A DNA stretch of 64,000 bases from Planococcus donghaensis MPA1U2 (GCF_000189395.1 NZ_AEPB01000001.1:124001-188000), one strand, 5' to 3'. Positions 1-8,870 are shown, numbered from the stretch's first letter. Program-made: numbers and translations. The notes: generated by a model from the sequence alone, not told the origin.

Positions 1-1421
1 AAGGTGAAGTTCATGCCATTCTAGGCGTCAATGGTGCGGGCAAAAGCACATTGATTAAAATCCTGTCCGGTGTTTATCAACAAGATAACGGAACTATCTA
101 TTTGGATGGTTCTCTTGTTCAACTAGCCACGCCAAAGTCAGCTAAAGAAAAAGGGATTTATTGTGTCTATCAGGAAGTAGACACTGCAATTGTGTCGGAC
201 TTAACGGTAGCAGAAAACATCTTGCTCGATACATTTGCCAACAAGGGTAAGTTGTTTATCTCAAGACAAAAACTCAACGACAAAGCTCGAATGATCTTAC
301 ATGAGTTGCAAGTAGAACATATTAATGTGCAACAAAAAGCGATGCACCTAACTTTAGCGGAAAAACAGATGGTGTTAATTGCAAGAGCATTGGTCCATTC
401 AGCAAAAATCATCATCTTTGATGAACCTACAGCTCCTTTATCAATTCATGAATCGGAAAAATTGTATGCCGTTATCTCGAAACTAAAACGAAAAGGCGTT
501 GGATGTGTCTTTATTTCGCATCGGTTGCCAGAAGTGTTTGAAATTAGTGACCGGATTACCGTGATGCGTGAAGGAGCCTGGGTTGAAACTTATGCTACAG
601 TCGCTGCCGATCAAAGTCAGGTGATAGAAGCAATGCTTGGTGAGGCACTGAGCCATGAATTGGAACCAAGCACGCACTTTCAAGGTGCACCTTTTCTGCA
701 AGTGGAAAATTTATCGGATGGTGACAAACTTAAAAACTTGTCGCTTACGGTTTCATCAGGCGAAGTGGTTGGTGTGGTCGGTCTCGTCGGTGCCGGAAAA
801 ACGGAACTTGCAAAAGCTTTATTTGGAGCAACTCCTCTTACGTCAGGCACGATAAAGCTTGAAGGCAAGGTGACCAAAATCAAGCACCCAGCTGACGCCA
901 TCAAAGCAGGAATGGCATTAATTCCTGAAGAACGGAGAAAAGAAGGGTTATTTGTTCAGGAATCACTGGAGATTAACGCCACATTTCCAAACTTGAAAAA
1001 ATTCTCTAAAGGTTTGTTCATAAACCGTAAAGCTGAAAAAAGGTATGCAAATGAGATTATTGAACGTTTGCGCGTTAAAACTAGCAGTACTGACACTGCG
1101 CTTCTTCATCTAAGTGGTGGAAACCAGCAGAAAGTAGCAATTGGTAAATGGATTTCGCTCGATTCTGCTTTGTATCTATTTGATGAACCGACTAAAGGTG
1201 TGGATATTGGAGCGAAAGTGGATATTTTTAAATTGATCCGTCAATTGACGGAAAAAGGCAAAGGGTGTTTGTATTTTTCTAGTGAAATTCATGAAGCGAT
1301 CGGAATTTCTGATCGTATTCTCATTATGCACAATGGTCAAATCGTGAAGGAATTGTCACGGCAAGAAGCGACCCAAGAAAGGATTTTGTTGTATGCAAGT
1401 GGTGGAAAAGAACAATTTTGA
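1..1421 (+). CDS. Sugar ABC transporter ATP-binding protein, RbsA/MglA type (5' partial)
   Basis: The frame is open to the left window edge, so the true start is outside. Translation from base 3 immediately shows the first Walker A (GVNGAGKST, bases about 27-53), preceding the first internal TTG at 51. Two ABC domains in tandem are visible: the second has its own Walker A (GLVGAGKTE) and the signature LSGGNQQK, while the first has a degenerate signature (LTLAEKQ). Walker B-like FDEPT occurs twice. This double-domain layout is that of the CUT2 family (RbsA, MglA, XylG, LsrA), which energises uptake of monosaccharides. It overlaps the next permease gene by 29 bases. Substrate cannot be told, because no binding-protein gene is in view; it presumably lies upstream. 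Confidence 0.93.
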   Translation, partial: GEVHAILGVNGAGKSTLIKILSGVYQQDNGTIYLDGSLVQLATPKSAKEKGIYCVYQEVDTAIVSDLTVAENILLDTFANKGKLFISRQKLNDKARMILHELQVEHINVQQKAMHLTLAEKQMVLIARALVHSAKIIIFDEPTAPLSIHESEKLYAVISKLKRKGVGCVFISHRLPEVFEISDRITVMREGAWVETYATVAADQSQVIEAMLGEALSHELEPSTHFQGAPFLQVENLSDGDKLKNLSLTVSSGEVVGVVGLVGAGKTELAKALFGATPLTSGTIKLEGKVTKIKHPADAIKAGMALIPEERRKEGLFVQESLEINATFPNLKKFSKGLFINRKAEKRYANEIIERLRVKTSSTDTALLHLSGGNQQKVAIGKWISLDSALYLFDEPTKGVDIGAKVDIFKLIRQLTEKGKGCLYFSSEIHEAIGISDRILIMHNGQIVKELSRQEATQERILLYASGGKEQF

Positions 1422-2430
1422 GAAAAACAAGAGCTCAGTAAAAAACAATGCGGTTCAGTTTCTATTCAAATATGGCGCAATTGCTTTGCTGGTGTTTATC
1501 ATTTTTTATTTTAGTACAATCAGTGATGCCTTTTTTACATATGATAATTTCACGGACATTTTACGCTCGATTTCCATTGTGACATTATTAGCTTTAGGCG
1601 TGACGTTCACGCTTGTAGTAGGTGGCTTTGATCTGTCAGTGGGTTCGACAATGTCATTTTCAACCGTCGTTTCTGCATCATTAATGGTGTGGTACGACAT
1701 GCCGTTGTGGCTTGTTCTTATTCTGCCATTATTAATTGGAGTTTTAGTTGGTCTATTTAACAGCTTTCTCATTGTGATTATTGGCATTCCAGACTTGCTC
1801 GCAACTTTGAGCGTGATGTATATCGTAGCTGGTTTGCACCGAACTTATACGGAAGGCTACTCAATCTATAATAATATGCCTCTAACTTCAGGGAGCACCG
1901 CGCCTGGTCAATTGTCGGACGCCTTTCTTTGGATTGGCCAAGGACAATTAATGGGCCTGCCAGTTCCTGTTTGGATTATGCTAGTGATGGTTACGGCATC
2001 TTATATCGTACTGCACCACACTCGTTGGGGACGAATTCTTTATATGACGGGTGGGAATGCTGAAGCTGCTACGTTGTCAGGAGTTAACGTTAAAAAAGTG
2101 AAATTTACAGCTTATGTGGTATCTGGTATCTTTGCATCAATGGCCGGTATCCTCTTTACGGCACGTGTAGGTTCGGGACAAATTGATGCGGGAGCTCCCT
2201 TAATGATGGAGGCGGTGGCGGCTGTCTTCGTGGGATATTCAGTTTTAGGAGCAGGTAAGCCAAATGCTTTAGGTACATTTTTCGGTGCAGCAGTTATTGG
2301 GATTTTGTTGAACGGACTGACGATACAGAACCTTCCCTATTATGCTTTCGATATTATTAAAGGAAGTGTATTAGTCGCTGCCTTAGCTGTTACTTATATT
2401 TATGCTAAAAAGAAACTCAACAGAACATAA
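1393..2430 (+). CDS. Sugar ABC transporter permease, RbsC type
   Basis: A 345-residue polytopic membrane protein with the CUT2 permease pattern: a hydrophobic N-terminal helix at about residues 28-45, the conserved segment ALGVTFTLVVGGFDLSVGS at about 75-93, and the cytoplasmic loop G(G/V)NxEAAxLSGVNVxxVK near 210-225, which in RbsC-type permeases contacts the ATPase. It starts inside the ATPase gene, so translation is coupled. Unlike rbs operons no binding-protein gene follows; instead the hairpin of the 2438-2838 element comes directly after the stop. Substrate is likely a pentose, hexose or AI-2-like sugar, not determinable here. Confidence 0.92.
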   Translation: MQVVEKNNFEKNKSSVKNNAVQFLFKYGAIALLVFIIFYFSTISDAFFTYDNFTDILRSISIVTLLALGVTFTLVVGGFDLSVGSTMSFSTVVSASLMVWYDMPLWLVLILPLLIGVLVGLFNSFLIVIIGIPDLLATLSVMYIVAGLHRTYTEGYSIYNNMPLTSGSTAPGQLSDAFLWIGQGQLMGLPVPVWIMLVMVTASYIVLHHTRWGRILYMTGGNAEAATLSGVNVKKVKFTAYVVSGIFASMAGILFTARVGSGQIDAGAPLMMEAVAAVFVGYSVLGAGKPNALGTFFGAAVIGILLNGLTIQNLPYYAFDIIKGSVLVAALAVTYIYAKKKLNRT

Positions 2431-2437
2431 TTTCTAC

Positions 2438-2838
2438 AAAAAAAGGCTCCTTATATAGGAGCCTCAGCTTGTAGACAAAAGAATACTTACTCATTTTTTT
2501 GTATGCAGATGGGATTCTCCGCCCCCAGTGGACGCTTTCCACGGACTCCGCGCTGAGCCTCCTCGTCGCAAGCTCCTGCGGGGTCTCATCACTTCGTTTT
2601 TCCGCTGGAGTCGCCACTGGCTGCTCCGAATCCTTTAGTGAGTAGAAAAAATCTTTCCATAAGTTACTTTTAATATGAAGCGTCTTAAAGGATCTCACTT
2701 TATTTGTAGCAAGAAGCCTTCAACTGGGCTGGTCCACGGAAAGCGAAGTGGCCAGCCCAGTTGAAGAGTATGCATCACTATTCAGTTTAATAAGACTTTG
2801 TCTACAGTCTGAAGGCTCCTTATATAGGAGCCTTTTTA
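2438..2838. repeat. Non-coding inverted-repeat element with Bacillales GC-rich palindromic repeat inside
   Basis: About 400 bases between two genes, bounded by about 42-base terminal inverted repeats (2438-2479 and 2797-2838). Each end carries the self-complementary hairpin GGCTCCTTATATAGGAGCC (2445-2463 and 2814-2832) followed by TGTAGACAAA reading inward. Inside are a GC-rich block at about 2511-2633 (core GCCTCCTCGTCGCAAGCTCC), which I recognise as a dispersed intergenic palindrome common in Bacillus and Planococcaceae, and a second hairpin at 2718-2766 with an 18-19 bp stem and one bulged T. No convincing coding sequence. The end hairpins, followed by T-rich sequence at 2833, probably terminate transcription from both sides. 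Confidence 0.75.
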
Positions 2839-2846
2839 ATATCGAC

Positions 2847-3383
2847 TTATTTATCCGGTGCATAACTAGCAATCAAAACACCTGAATCGGTTGAACGAAC
2901 ATTTTGTAGGTTGAACATTTTCTGATCGGCATTTTCCTTGAATAACCGTTTTCCTTCACCCAATACAAGTGGGAATGTCATTAAATGAAGTTCATCAATC
3001 AAATCATGTCTTAGCAAGGTTTCGATAAGTTCGGCACTTCCATAGACCAATAATCGTTGACCGGTTTTTTTAAGTTTAGCCACTTCTTGGGCTACGTTGC
3101 TCGTGATTAGACGTGCGTTCCATTCTGTACGCTTTAAGCTTGTCGAAACAACATACTTTGGTAATTTGTTGATTCGTTCAGCAAAGCCTTCTTCATCTTC
3201 TGCAGAAGGCCAAGCGGCGGCAAACCCTTCATAAGTTACGCGTCCAAGCAACAAGGCATCACTGCTAAACAGCAGATCCAATTGAAATTTAGCAATTTCG
3301 TCATCCCAGTAAGGTGCTGTCCAAGACGGTTCTTCCATAACCCCATCAAGTGTTAAATACATAGCCACAATAATTTTTCCCAT
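2847..3383 (-). CDS. Dihydrofolate reductase-family protein (RibD C-terminal domain)
   Basis: About 178 residues with the DHFR/RibD-C fold signatures: N-terminal KIIVAMYLTLDGVMEEP, then DALLLGRVTYEGFA around residue 45-57, YVVSTSL, and a C-terminal LLVYGSAELIETLLRHDLIDELHLMTFPLVLGEGKRLF segment. These match the YyaP/YwjB type of small NADPH-dependent reductase-like proteins, whose substrate is unknown; they lack the deaminase half of RibD. Start placed at the second ATG (3383) because AAGGAG lies seven bases upstream, whereas the first ATG (3389) abuts it. Monocistronic, transcribed toward the repeat element. Confidence 0.88.
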   Translation of the reverse strand: MGKIIVAMYLTLDGVMEEPSWTAPYWDDEIAKFQLDLLFSSDALLLGRVTYEGFAAAWPSAEDEEGFAERINKLPKYVVSTSLKRTEWNARLITSNVAQEVAKLKKTGQRLLVYGSAELIETLLRHDLIDELHLMTFPLVLGEGKRLFKENADQKMFNLQNVRSTDSGVLIASYAPDK

Positions 3384-3389
3384 AATCAT

Positions 3390-3613
3390 TCTCCTTTGTG
3401 AATGAATTAATAGCGGGCGGTTCTTGAAGCATGATAGTTAGGTTGTCTATAGCTTTAATTCGATTTCAATTAGAAAACTCCTTTAAAGTTCTTTTGGAAA
3501 TTAGCAGCTGTTTAAATAATAAAAAAGAATAAATTTACTTTTTTATAAAAAATAACAGTTTTTAGTATTTTTCAAGTAAACTATAACTACTGTATAAATA
3601 GGAGTGATAAATA
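3390..3613. other. Divergent intergenic region
   Basis: AT-rich spacer between two divergently transcribed genes. It holds the ribosome binding sites of both (AAGGAG on the minus strand near 3391 and AGGAGTG at about 3600) and presumably both promoters. I see no RNA element or repeat. Confidence 0.5.
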
Positions 3614-4621
3614 ATGCAATGCAATAGCTGCACAGTTGCAGCCATCAAATTTGAAATTAAGCTAGAAGGACAAACAAATCTTTCGGCGTTGCCAATGGTC
3701 ATAGAGCACTTGAAAAGAAGAGAAATTGATGTTGTTTTAAAAGGCAACAAGCTGCAAATAGATGAAAAAGGTGCAAGAGAATTCCTCGATTTTTGCAATG
3801 ATTTACTAGTGATGGAGACTGCTACTTTTCGTATTAACCAGGAAGCTTGGCAGCCACTACAAGAGATGTCAAAAGTTTTCGCTATGGAATGGATCGATGC
3901 CGTCATTAAAGAGGAGCGGATTGTTTGTCACTATCAACCGATTGTAGACGGCGATGAAAATATTTATGCGTTTGAAATGCTAGCGCGTTTCCAAAACGAA
4001 GATGGTTCAATGATTTATCCAAATGAAATTTTTCCTGCGGCAAAAACACGTGGTCGTTTATATGCACTCGACCGGGTTTGCAGGATGACTGCGGTGAAAT
4101 ATGCAGCCGCATTAAATGGAACAAAAGCGTTTATCAACTTTATCCCGACCTCGATTTATTCACCCGAATTTTGTTTGCGGTCGACCATCGCATTGTCTGA
4201 GAAATTAGGGGTAAACCCAAATTCGTTAGTGTTTGAGGTAGTGGAAACTGAAAAAGTAGACGACATCGATCACTTAAAGAAAATTCTCAGTTATTATAAA
4301 TCGAGAGGCTTTGACTACGCATTAGACGATGTTGGCGAAGGGTATAGCACGATTGAATTATTGGCTGATTTAAAGCCTAAGTATATGAAACTCGACATGC
4401 AATTTGTTCAAGGCGTTGCAACGGATACCAAAAAACAAGAAATCGCCAAAAAGTTTCTGGAAAAAGCTCAAGAAATTGGCTCGATTCCATTAGCAGAAGG
4501 TATAGAAACACGTCAAGATTTTGATTGGCTAAAGCAGCTCGGTTATCAATTATTCCAAGGGTATTATTTTGGAAAACCAGCAGCAACGCCTATAACTGTA
4601 GTTCAAACCCCAACAACTTAA
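3614..4621 (+). CDS. EAL-domain cyclic-di-GMP phosphodiesterase
   Basis: A 335-residue cytoplasmic protein. The EAL domain spans roughly residues 98-330, with an EML variant of the EAL motif (FEMLARF), INFIPTSI (metal-binding Asn), VFEVVETE, DDVGEGYS (DDFGTG-like loop), YMKLD and AEGIET, then FQGYYFGKP. The acidic and Lys residues needed for c-di-GMP hydrolysis appear retained, so it is probably active. The first ~95 residues are not a recognised sensor domain but begin with a CNSC pair, perhaps metal-binding or redox-sensing. RBS AGGAGTG precedes the ATG. Ends in its own terminator; not in an operon. Confidence 0.9.
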   Translation: MQCNSCTVAAIKFEIKLEGQTNLSALPMVIEHLKRREIDVVLKGNKLQIDEKGAREFLDFCNDLLVMETATFRINQEAWQPLQEMSKVFAMEWIDAVIKEERIVCHYQPIVDGDENIYAFEMLARFQNEDGSMIYPNEIFPAAKTRGRLYALDRVCRMTAVKYAAALNGTKAFINFIPTSIYSPEFCLRSTIALSEKLGVNPNSLVFEVVETEKVDDIDHLKKILSYYKSRGFDYALDDVGEGYSTIELLADLKPKYMKLDMQFVQGVATDTKKQEIAKKFLEKAQEIGSIPLAEGIETRQDFDWLKQLGYQLFQGYYFGKPAATPITVVQTPTT

Positions 4622-4641
4622 CTAGTTGTTGGGGTTTTTTA
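4606..4641 (+). terminator. Rho-independent terminator of EAL gene
   Basis: Stem ACCCCAACAACT/AGTTGTTGGGGT followed by T6; the stop codon of the gene lies in the loop. Confidence 0.88.
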
Positions 4642-4688
4642 TCAAAGTATTTATACTGAGAGAATAAATAAAAAGAAGAGGCGATAAA

Positions 4689-5027
4689 ATGATATCCTTT
4701 ATTTTGACATTAAGACGCATGCTAAAAGCCTTTTTTCAACTGATTAAGGATAAAGAATTCCAAGTATTGCTTGGATTAACGGCAGTGATTTTGTTATCGG
4801 GCACGATTTTTTATTCGACAGTAGAAGGCTTTACCGTAGTGGACGCATTGTATTTTAGTGTCGCAACATTAACAACTGTTGGGTCAGCAACTCTAGAACC
4901 AGCAACTGATTTCGGTAAAATTTTCACCATCTTATATATGATTACAGGTATTGGCGTTATGTTGAGTTTAATCTTGAAAGTATCTGTGCAAATGCAAAAC
5001 AAAAAGAAACAAACGGATTTAAAATAA
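4689..5027 (+). CDS. Small two-TM ion-channel protein (Ion_trans_2-like) with atypical filter
   Basis: 112 residues: TM1 at about 27-45, a pore helix and TM2 at about 83-103, the layout of a minimal KcsA-like subunit that would act as a tetramer in the membrane. The filter segment reads TTVGSATLEPATDFGKIF, aligning with TTVGYGDLxPxTxxGKxF of potassium channels but lacking the Tyr-Gly-Asp. TVG is kept. So the fold is clear while selectivity is uncertain; a non-selective or Na+/K+ pore (compare TVGDGN in NaK) is possible. RBS AGAGGCG sits before the ATG. Confidence 0.8.
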   Translation: MISFILTLRRMLKAFFQLIKDKEFQVLLGLTAVILLSGTIFYSTVEGFTVVDALYFSVATLTTVGSATLEPATDFGKIFTILYMITGIGVMLSLILKVSVQMQNKKKQTDLK

Positions 5028-5071
5028 ACAGCCGGGATTCTTCGACTATGAAGAATCCCGGCTGTTTATTT
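5022..5071. terminator. Bidirectional terminator between convergent genes
   Basis: Near-perfect palindrome AAATAAACAGCCGGGATTC...GAATCCCGGCTGTTTATTT with loop TTCGACTATGAA. The stop codons of both convergent genes lie in the two arms. Confidence 0.9.
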
Positions 5072-6073
5072 TCTCAACAACAAATAGATGAAGTAAGGCG
5101 CACCGATTAACGCGGCCATAATGCCTGCTGGAATACCTGAAGGCTCGAGTAAGTTTCGTCCGATTGTGTCTGCTAGTAACAATAGCCAACCACCTATCAA
5201 AATCGCAAGTGGTAAAAACAATTGATGTCGCGGTCCAACGATGGCTTTGGCGATATGCGGGGCCATTAGCCCGATAAACGCGATTCCACCAGTAACAGAA
5301 ACCGCAGAAGCGGCTAAAGCGACAGCTGCCAGTAGCAACACAAGTCGTTCTTTTTCAATAGAAACACCAATCCCGACAGCGACAGGATCGCTCAGCCCAA
5401 GAACGTTCATGCGGTTTGCTTTATATAACGTAAACGGGATTAATACCAATAACCACGGAAGAATAGCAATGATAAATGGCCAATCCGCTCCCCAAATACT
5501 ACCTGCTAACCAATTGGCGATAAAATCAACTTTTTCTGGTTCAGCAGAAGAAATGAGCACAATCATAACACCAGAAAGTGCCATCGAAAAGCCGATTCCG
5601 ACGAGAACTAATCGAACAGGTTGTAGCCCTGTGCTTCGAGAATAAGAAAAAGCATAAATTAATATAGCCGTTAAAAGTGCACCACCAAAAGCGACAATCG
5701 GTAGCAAGTAAGCAAAAGCCCCAACTTCAACTGGGATAAATAAGAAGAACACCGCAATGGCAACACCAGCTCCAGAATTGATCCCAATGATTCCAGGGTC
5801 TGCCAAGTCGTTACGCGTCACACTTTGTAAAATAGCGCCAGATAAAGCGAGTGCCATTCCGGCTAGTAAGGTAATTAAAATTCGCGGCAAGCGAATTGAA
5901 AACAAAATAAATTCTTCTTTAAATGTTCCTTGTCCCAATATAGCAGGCATTAACCGATCATAAGAAATAGGTGAATAACCTAAGCCCATACTGAGCATAG
6001 CTGTTAGTAAAATCAGTGCCAGCAAACCATAATACGAAATTCGTTGCTTTTTGCGTAAACTAGGATGAATCAT
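5066..6073 (-). CDS. Iron-siderophore ABC transporter permease (FecCD family), second subunit
   Basis: 335 residues, about nine to ten hydrophobic helices. It has the FecCD hallmarks: RLPRILITLLAGMALALSGAILQSVTRNDLADPGIIGINSGAG near residues 60-105, LVGIGFSMALSG, and the C-terminal GGIAFIGLMAPHIAKAIVGPRH loop (about 260-285) that docks on the ATPase. It overlaps the partner permease by four bases (ATGA), so the two are translationally coupled and likely form a heterodimer. Resembles FhuG/YfhA-type subunits. Confidence 0.93.
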   Translation of the reverse strand: MIHPSLRKKQRISYYGLLALILLTAMLSMGLGYSPISYDRLMPAILGQGTFKEEFILFSIRLPRILITLLAGMALALSGAILQSVTRNDLADPGIIGINSGAGVAIAVFFLFIPVEVGAFAYLLPIVAFGGALLTAILIYAFSYSRSTGLQPVRLVLVGIGFSMALSGVMIVLISSAEPEKVDFIANWLAGSIWGADWPFIIAILPWLLVLIPFTLYKANRMNVLGLSDPVAVGIGVSIEKERLVLLLAAVALAASAVSVTGGIAFIGLMAPHIAKAIVGPRHQLFLPLAILIGGWLLLLADTIGRNLLEPSGIPAGIMAALIGAPYFIYLLLRK

Positions 6074-7068
6074 GCGAATGCTTTGCCTCCTTTACGAACG
6101 ATGATTAGGAAGAACGGCAAACCGAGAATTGCAATGATTGCGGCGACTGGAGTTTCAAAAGGCGCGTTGATTGTCCGGCCAATTAAATCGGCGAGCAACA
6201 TAAAAATCGCTCCAGCTACGGCAGACATCGGAATGATAAAGCGGTAATCGGTTCCAACAATCGCACGAACGATATGGGGAATCATCAACCCGATAAATGC
6301 CATATTGCCAGCTAGTGCCACAGCAGCACCTGCAAGAAGAGTAATGACGATAAAAAGAATCGCTTTAATTTGCGCCGTTTTTTGTCCTAAGCCAATTGCA
6401 GCTTCTTCACTTAAACTTAAAATAGTTAATTGCCGTGCTAACACGAAGGCCACGAGTAACGACACAGCGATAAAAGGAACCACTACTTGTAGTTGTCCCC
6501 AAGAAGTGCCGATCAATCCACCCGCGGTCCATTGTGAAACGTTTTTTGAGATATTAAAGTAAAGACCAATACCTTCAGCAATCGCCGTTAAAAATGCCGA
6601 TATCGCGGCCCCAGCGAGCACAATGCGAAACGGTGAAAATCCACCTTTTTTAGCGGCGCCAATCCCAAACACTAACGCAGCACCCACCGCGGCACCGATA
6701 AAACAAGCGATCATAATACCGAAATAATTTGCCGCCGGAACAAACGCTAAAGTAAACGCAAGCGCGGCATTAGCCCCAGCTGTTAAACCGAGAAGCCCCG
6801 GGTCAGCCAGTGGGTTGCGCGTCATGCCTTGCATCATCGCACCGGATACAGCAAGTGCAGCACCTACAAAAATGGCCGCGACTTCACGTGGCAATCGAAT
6901 TTCGCGAATCACACCAATATGATCGCTAGAAGAAGTCGAAAACAAAGCGAGTCCGACTTCTTTTAAACTGATATCCGCCGCACCGAAAATTAAAGAAATC
7001 ATCAAGGTCAGTGCGAGTAAGACAAAACTCAAAGTTAATTTAATTGGAAAGGGAATTTTAGGTGTCAT
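6070..7068 (-). CDS. Iron-siderophore ABC transporter permease (FecCD family), first subunit
   Basis: 332 residues with the same family pattern as its partner: IREIRLPREVAAIFVGAALAVSGAMMQGMTRNPLADPGLLGLTAGANAA near 55-105 and GNMAFIGLMIPHIVRAIVGTDYR near 255-280. Both permeases are transcribed leftward after the binding-protein gene; a hairpin at 7095-7129 separates them, which would give less permease than binding protein. Closest in pattern to FhuB/YfiZ-type subunits. Confidence 0.93.
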   Translation of the reverse strand: MTPKIPFPIKLTLSFVLLALTLMISLIFGAADISLKEVGLALFSTSSSDHIGVIREIRLPREVAAIFVGAALAVSGAMMQGMTRNPLADPGLLGLTAGANAALAFTLAFVPAANYFGIMIACFIGAAVGAALVFGIGAAKKGGFSPFRIVLAGAAISAFLTAIAEGIGLYFNISKNVSQWTAGGLIGTSWGQLQVVVPFIAVSLLVAFVLARQLTILSLSEEAAIGLGQKTAQIKAILFIVITLLAGAAVALAGNMAFIGLMIPHIVRAIVGTDYRFIIPMSAVAGAIFMLLADLIGRTINAPFETPVAAIIAILGLPFFLIIVRKGGKAFA

Positions 7069-7094
7069 TAGTCATCATCTTTTCCTAAGAATAA

Positions 7095-7129
7095 AAGAGA
7101 GATTCTTTAACAGAATCCCTCTTTTTTTG
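7095..7129 (-). terminator. Intra-operon hairpin/attenuator in siderophore operon
   Basis: AGAGAGATTCTTTAACAGAA... forms an 11-bp stem (AGAG-GATTCT / AGAATC-CTCT). It is flanked by T-rich tracts on both strands, so it can act as a partial terminator or 3' stabiliser after the binding-protein cistron. Confidence 0.6.
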
Positions 7130-7158
7130 TTATATAAATTGGACTCGCTAGTATTGCC

Positions 7159-8073
7159 TCACTCACCTAAAAAGTTTTCGATAAAGAAATCCAATTGGTA
7201 TTCGAGTGTGAGGGGGTCGTTAAAGTAAAATTCTTTGGCGTTGGCTTCAAAAATTTGTCCGCTTTTGGCAGCCGGAGTGTTTTTGTAAACATCTGTTTCT
7301 TGGAAGGAGTTATCTTGCGTGCTGTCTTTACTAAAGATAACGTAATCACCCATGTATTCCGGTAATACTTCTTGAGACAACATGTAATAGCCGTCTGCTA
7401 ACGCCATTTCTTCTACTTTTTCAGGCATTTTTAATTTCATTTCTTGGTAGAGAATTTCGGTTCCGCGTCCCCAGTTATCTCCGAAAACGTATAATTGCTT
7501 ATCGAAGTTCTCAATAACCGAAACAGTGGTATCTTGTCCGATTTTCGCACGAATGTCTTCTCCAGCTTGTTGCGAACGTTCTTGGAAATCGGTAATCCAC
7601 TCTTGCGCTTGCTGTTCTTTGTTCAGTAATTTCCCGATTTCAAGATGTTGTTCCAAATAGCTTAAATTGCCGTATGTAAATGTCACAGTTGGAGCGATTT
7701 TATTTAATTTGTCAATATTATTGATAGTGGACCCACCAATAATCAAGTCTGGACCTAATTCAATAATTTTTTCAAGGTCTGTGTCGGCTACTTCTTCTAC
7801 ATCTTTTAGTTGCTCTTCAAAGCGAGGATTCATTTTTGACCAAGAATCGACACCGACTAATGGAACGTCTAGAGACATTACGTCTCCGCTATATGTAGAT
7901 AAAACAATAACGCGCTGTGGATCAGCTGGAACTTCTACAGGACCATTTTCAGATTCATAAGTAATCGTGTCAGAGCTGGTGTCGCTCGTTTCTTTTGCAG
8001 CAGTATCAGAATTACAAGCACTAAGAAGAAGTAGTAAAGAAAATAAAGTGAAAGGTAAAAATAGTTTTTTCAT
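7159..8073 (-). CDS. Iron-hydroxamate/siderophore-binding lipoprotein (FhuD/YxeB-like)
   Basis: 304 residues with a lipoprotein signal: KK followed by a hydrophobic stretch and lipobox LLSAC (Cys 20), then a Ser/Thr-rich linker. The mature part is a class III periplasmic-binding-type fold: VPADPQRVIVLSTYSGDVMSLDVPLVGV, DLEKIIELGPDLIIGG, APTVTFTYGNLSYLEQHLEIGKLL, WGRGTEILYQ, and a C-terminal FYFNDPLTLEYQLDFF. The WGRGTE and FYFNDPL segments recall the hydroxamate binders FhuD/YxeB, so ferrichrome or ferrioxamine is the likely ligand (inference). It is anchored outside the membrane and delivers ligand to the two permeases encoded downstream. Confidence 0.9.
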   Translation of the reverse strand: MKKLFLPFTLFSLLLLLSACNSDTAAKETSDTSSDTITYESENGPVEVPADPQRVIVLSTYSGDVMSLDVPLVGVDSWSKMNPRFEEQLKDVEEVADTDLEKIIELGPDLIIGGSTINNIDKLNKIAPTVTFTYGNLSYLEQHLEIGKLLNKEQQAQEWITDFQERSQQAGEDIRAKIGQDTTVSVIENFDKQLYVFGDNWGRGTEILYQEMKLKMPEKVEEMALADGYYMLSQEVLPEYMGDYVIFSKDSTQDNSFQETDVYKNTPAAKSGQIFEANAKEFYFNDPLTLEYQLDFFIENFLGE

Positions 8074-8078
8074 ATGGG

Positions 8079-8870
8079 TTAAACTCCTTTGATTAAGTTA
8101 TAAGTTGTACACATCGGTTTTTGCGTTCGCGGATCAAGCCCGATTTCTGCATCAATTCGAAAAACTTCTTTCAGAACGGGTTGCGTAATTACGTCATGGC
8201 AATTGCCGGCTTTAACGATTTTGCCGTCTTTCATCGCAATAATATGGTCTGCAAAACGAGCGGCTTGGTTTAAATCGTGAAGCACCATAATGATGGTTCG
8301 TTCTTGCTCTTTGTTAAGTTGTTGCAAAAGCTCCAATATTTCTAGCTGATGCGCCATGTCCAGGTACGTTGTAGGCTCATCTAAAAAAATCATTTCAGTT
8401 TCTTGTGCAAGTGCCATTGCAATCCATACACGTTGGCGTTGACCACCAGATAACGCATCGACCGGATGGTATTTAAAAAATTGTGTACCGGTAACATCGA
8501 GTGCCCAATTGATGATGTCATAATCTCTTTTAGACAGACGGCCAAATCCTTTTTGGTAAGGAAAACGACCGTAAGAAACGAGTTCACCAACTGTAAGTCC
8601 GGCAGCACTATCAGGTGTTTGCGGAAGAATTGCCATTTTCTTTGCGAGTGATTTTGTGTGTTCTTGTGCAATATTGCCGCCATCTAAAACCACTGTTCCG
8701 GATTGATGCGGAATCACACGAGTCATTGCTTTTAAAAGTGTAGATTTTCCACAGCCATTCGAACCGATGATTGTCGTAATCTTTTTATCCGGAATTTCAA
8801 CAGACAAATCCTTCACAATCAAGCGATCTCCGTAGCTAATATTTAGCTCCTCGGTGAATAAGCGCACCAT
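8079..8870 (-). CDS. Iron-siderophore ABC transporter ATP-binding protein (FhuC/YusV type)
   Basis: 263 residues from the ATG at 8870. Motifs: Walker A GSNGCGKST, Q-loop ILPQTP, signature LSGGQRQRVWIAMAL, Walker B MIFLDEPTTYLD, and switch His in LHDLNQA. Typical of FecE/FhuC ATPases. An upstream ATG at 8909 is in frame, but it would lie two bases from the Fur box and has no RBS, while 8870 has AAAGGAGG at good spacing. First gene of the operon ATPase - binding protein - permease - permease. Confidence 0.93.
   Translation of the reverse strand: MVRLFTEELNISYGDRLIVKDLSVEIPDKKITTIIGSNGCGKSTLLKAMTRVIPHQSGTVVLDGGNIAQEHTKSLAKKMAILPQTPDSAAGLTVGELVSYGRFPYQKGFGRLSKRDYDIINWALDVTGTQFFKYHPVDALSGGQRQRVWIAMALAQETEMIFLDEPTTYLDMAHQLEILELLQQLNKEQERTIIMVLHDLNQAARFADHIIAMKDGKIVKAGNCHDVITQPVLKEVFRIDAEIGLDPRTQKPMCTTYNLIKGV

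Noticed and set aside
2417-2698. Minus-strand ORF in the repeat element
   Set aside because: Runs through hairpins and a known dispersed GC-rich palindrome; no RBS.
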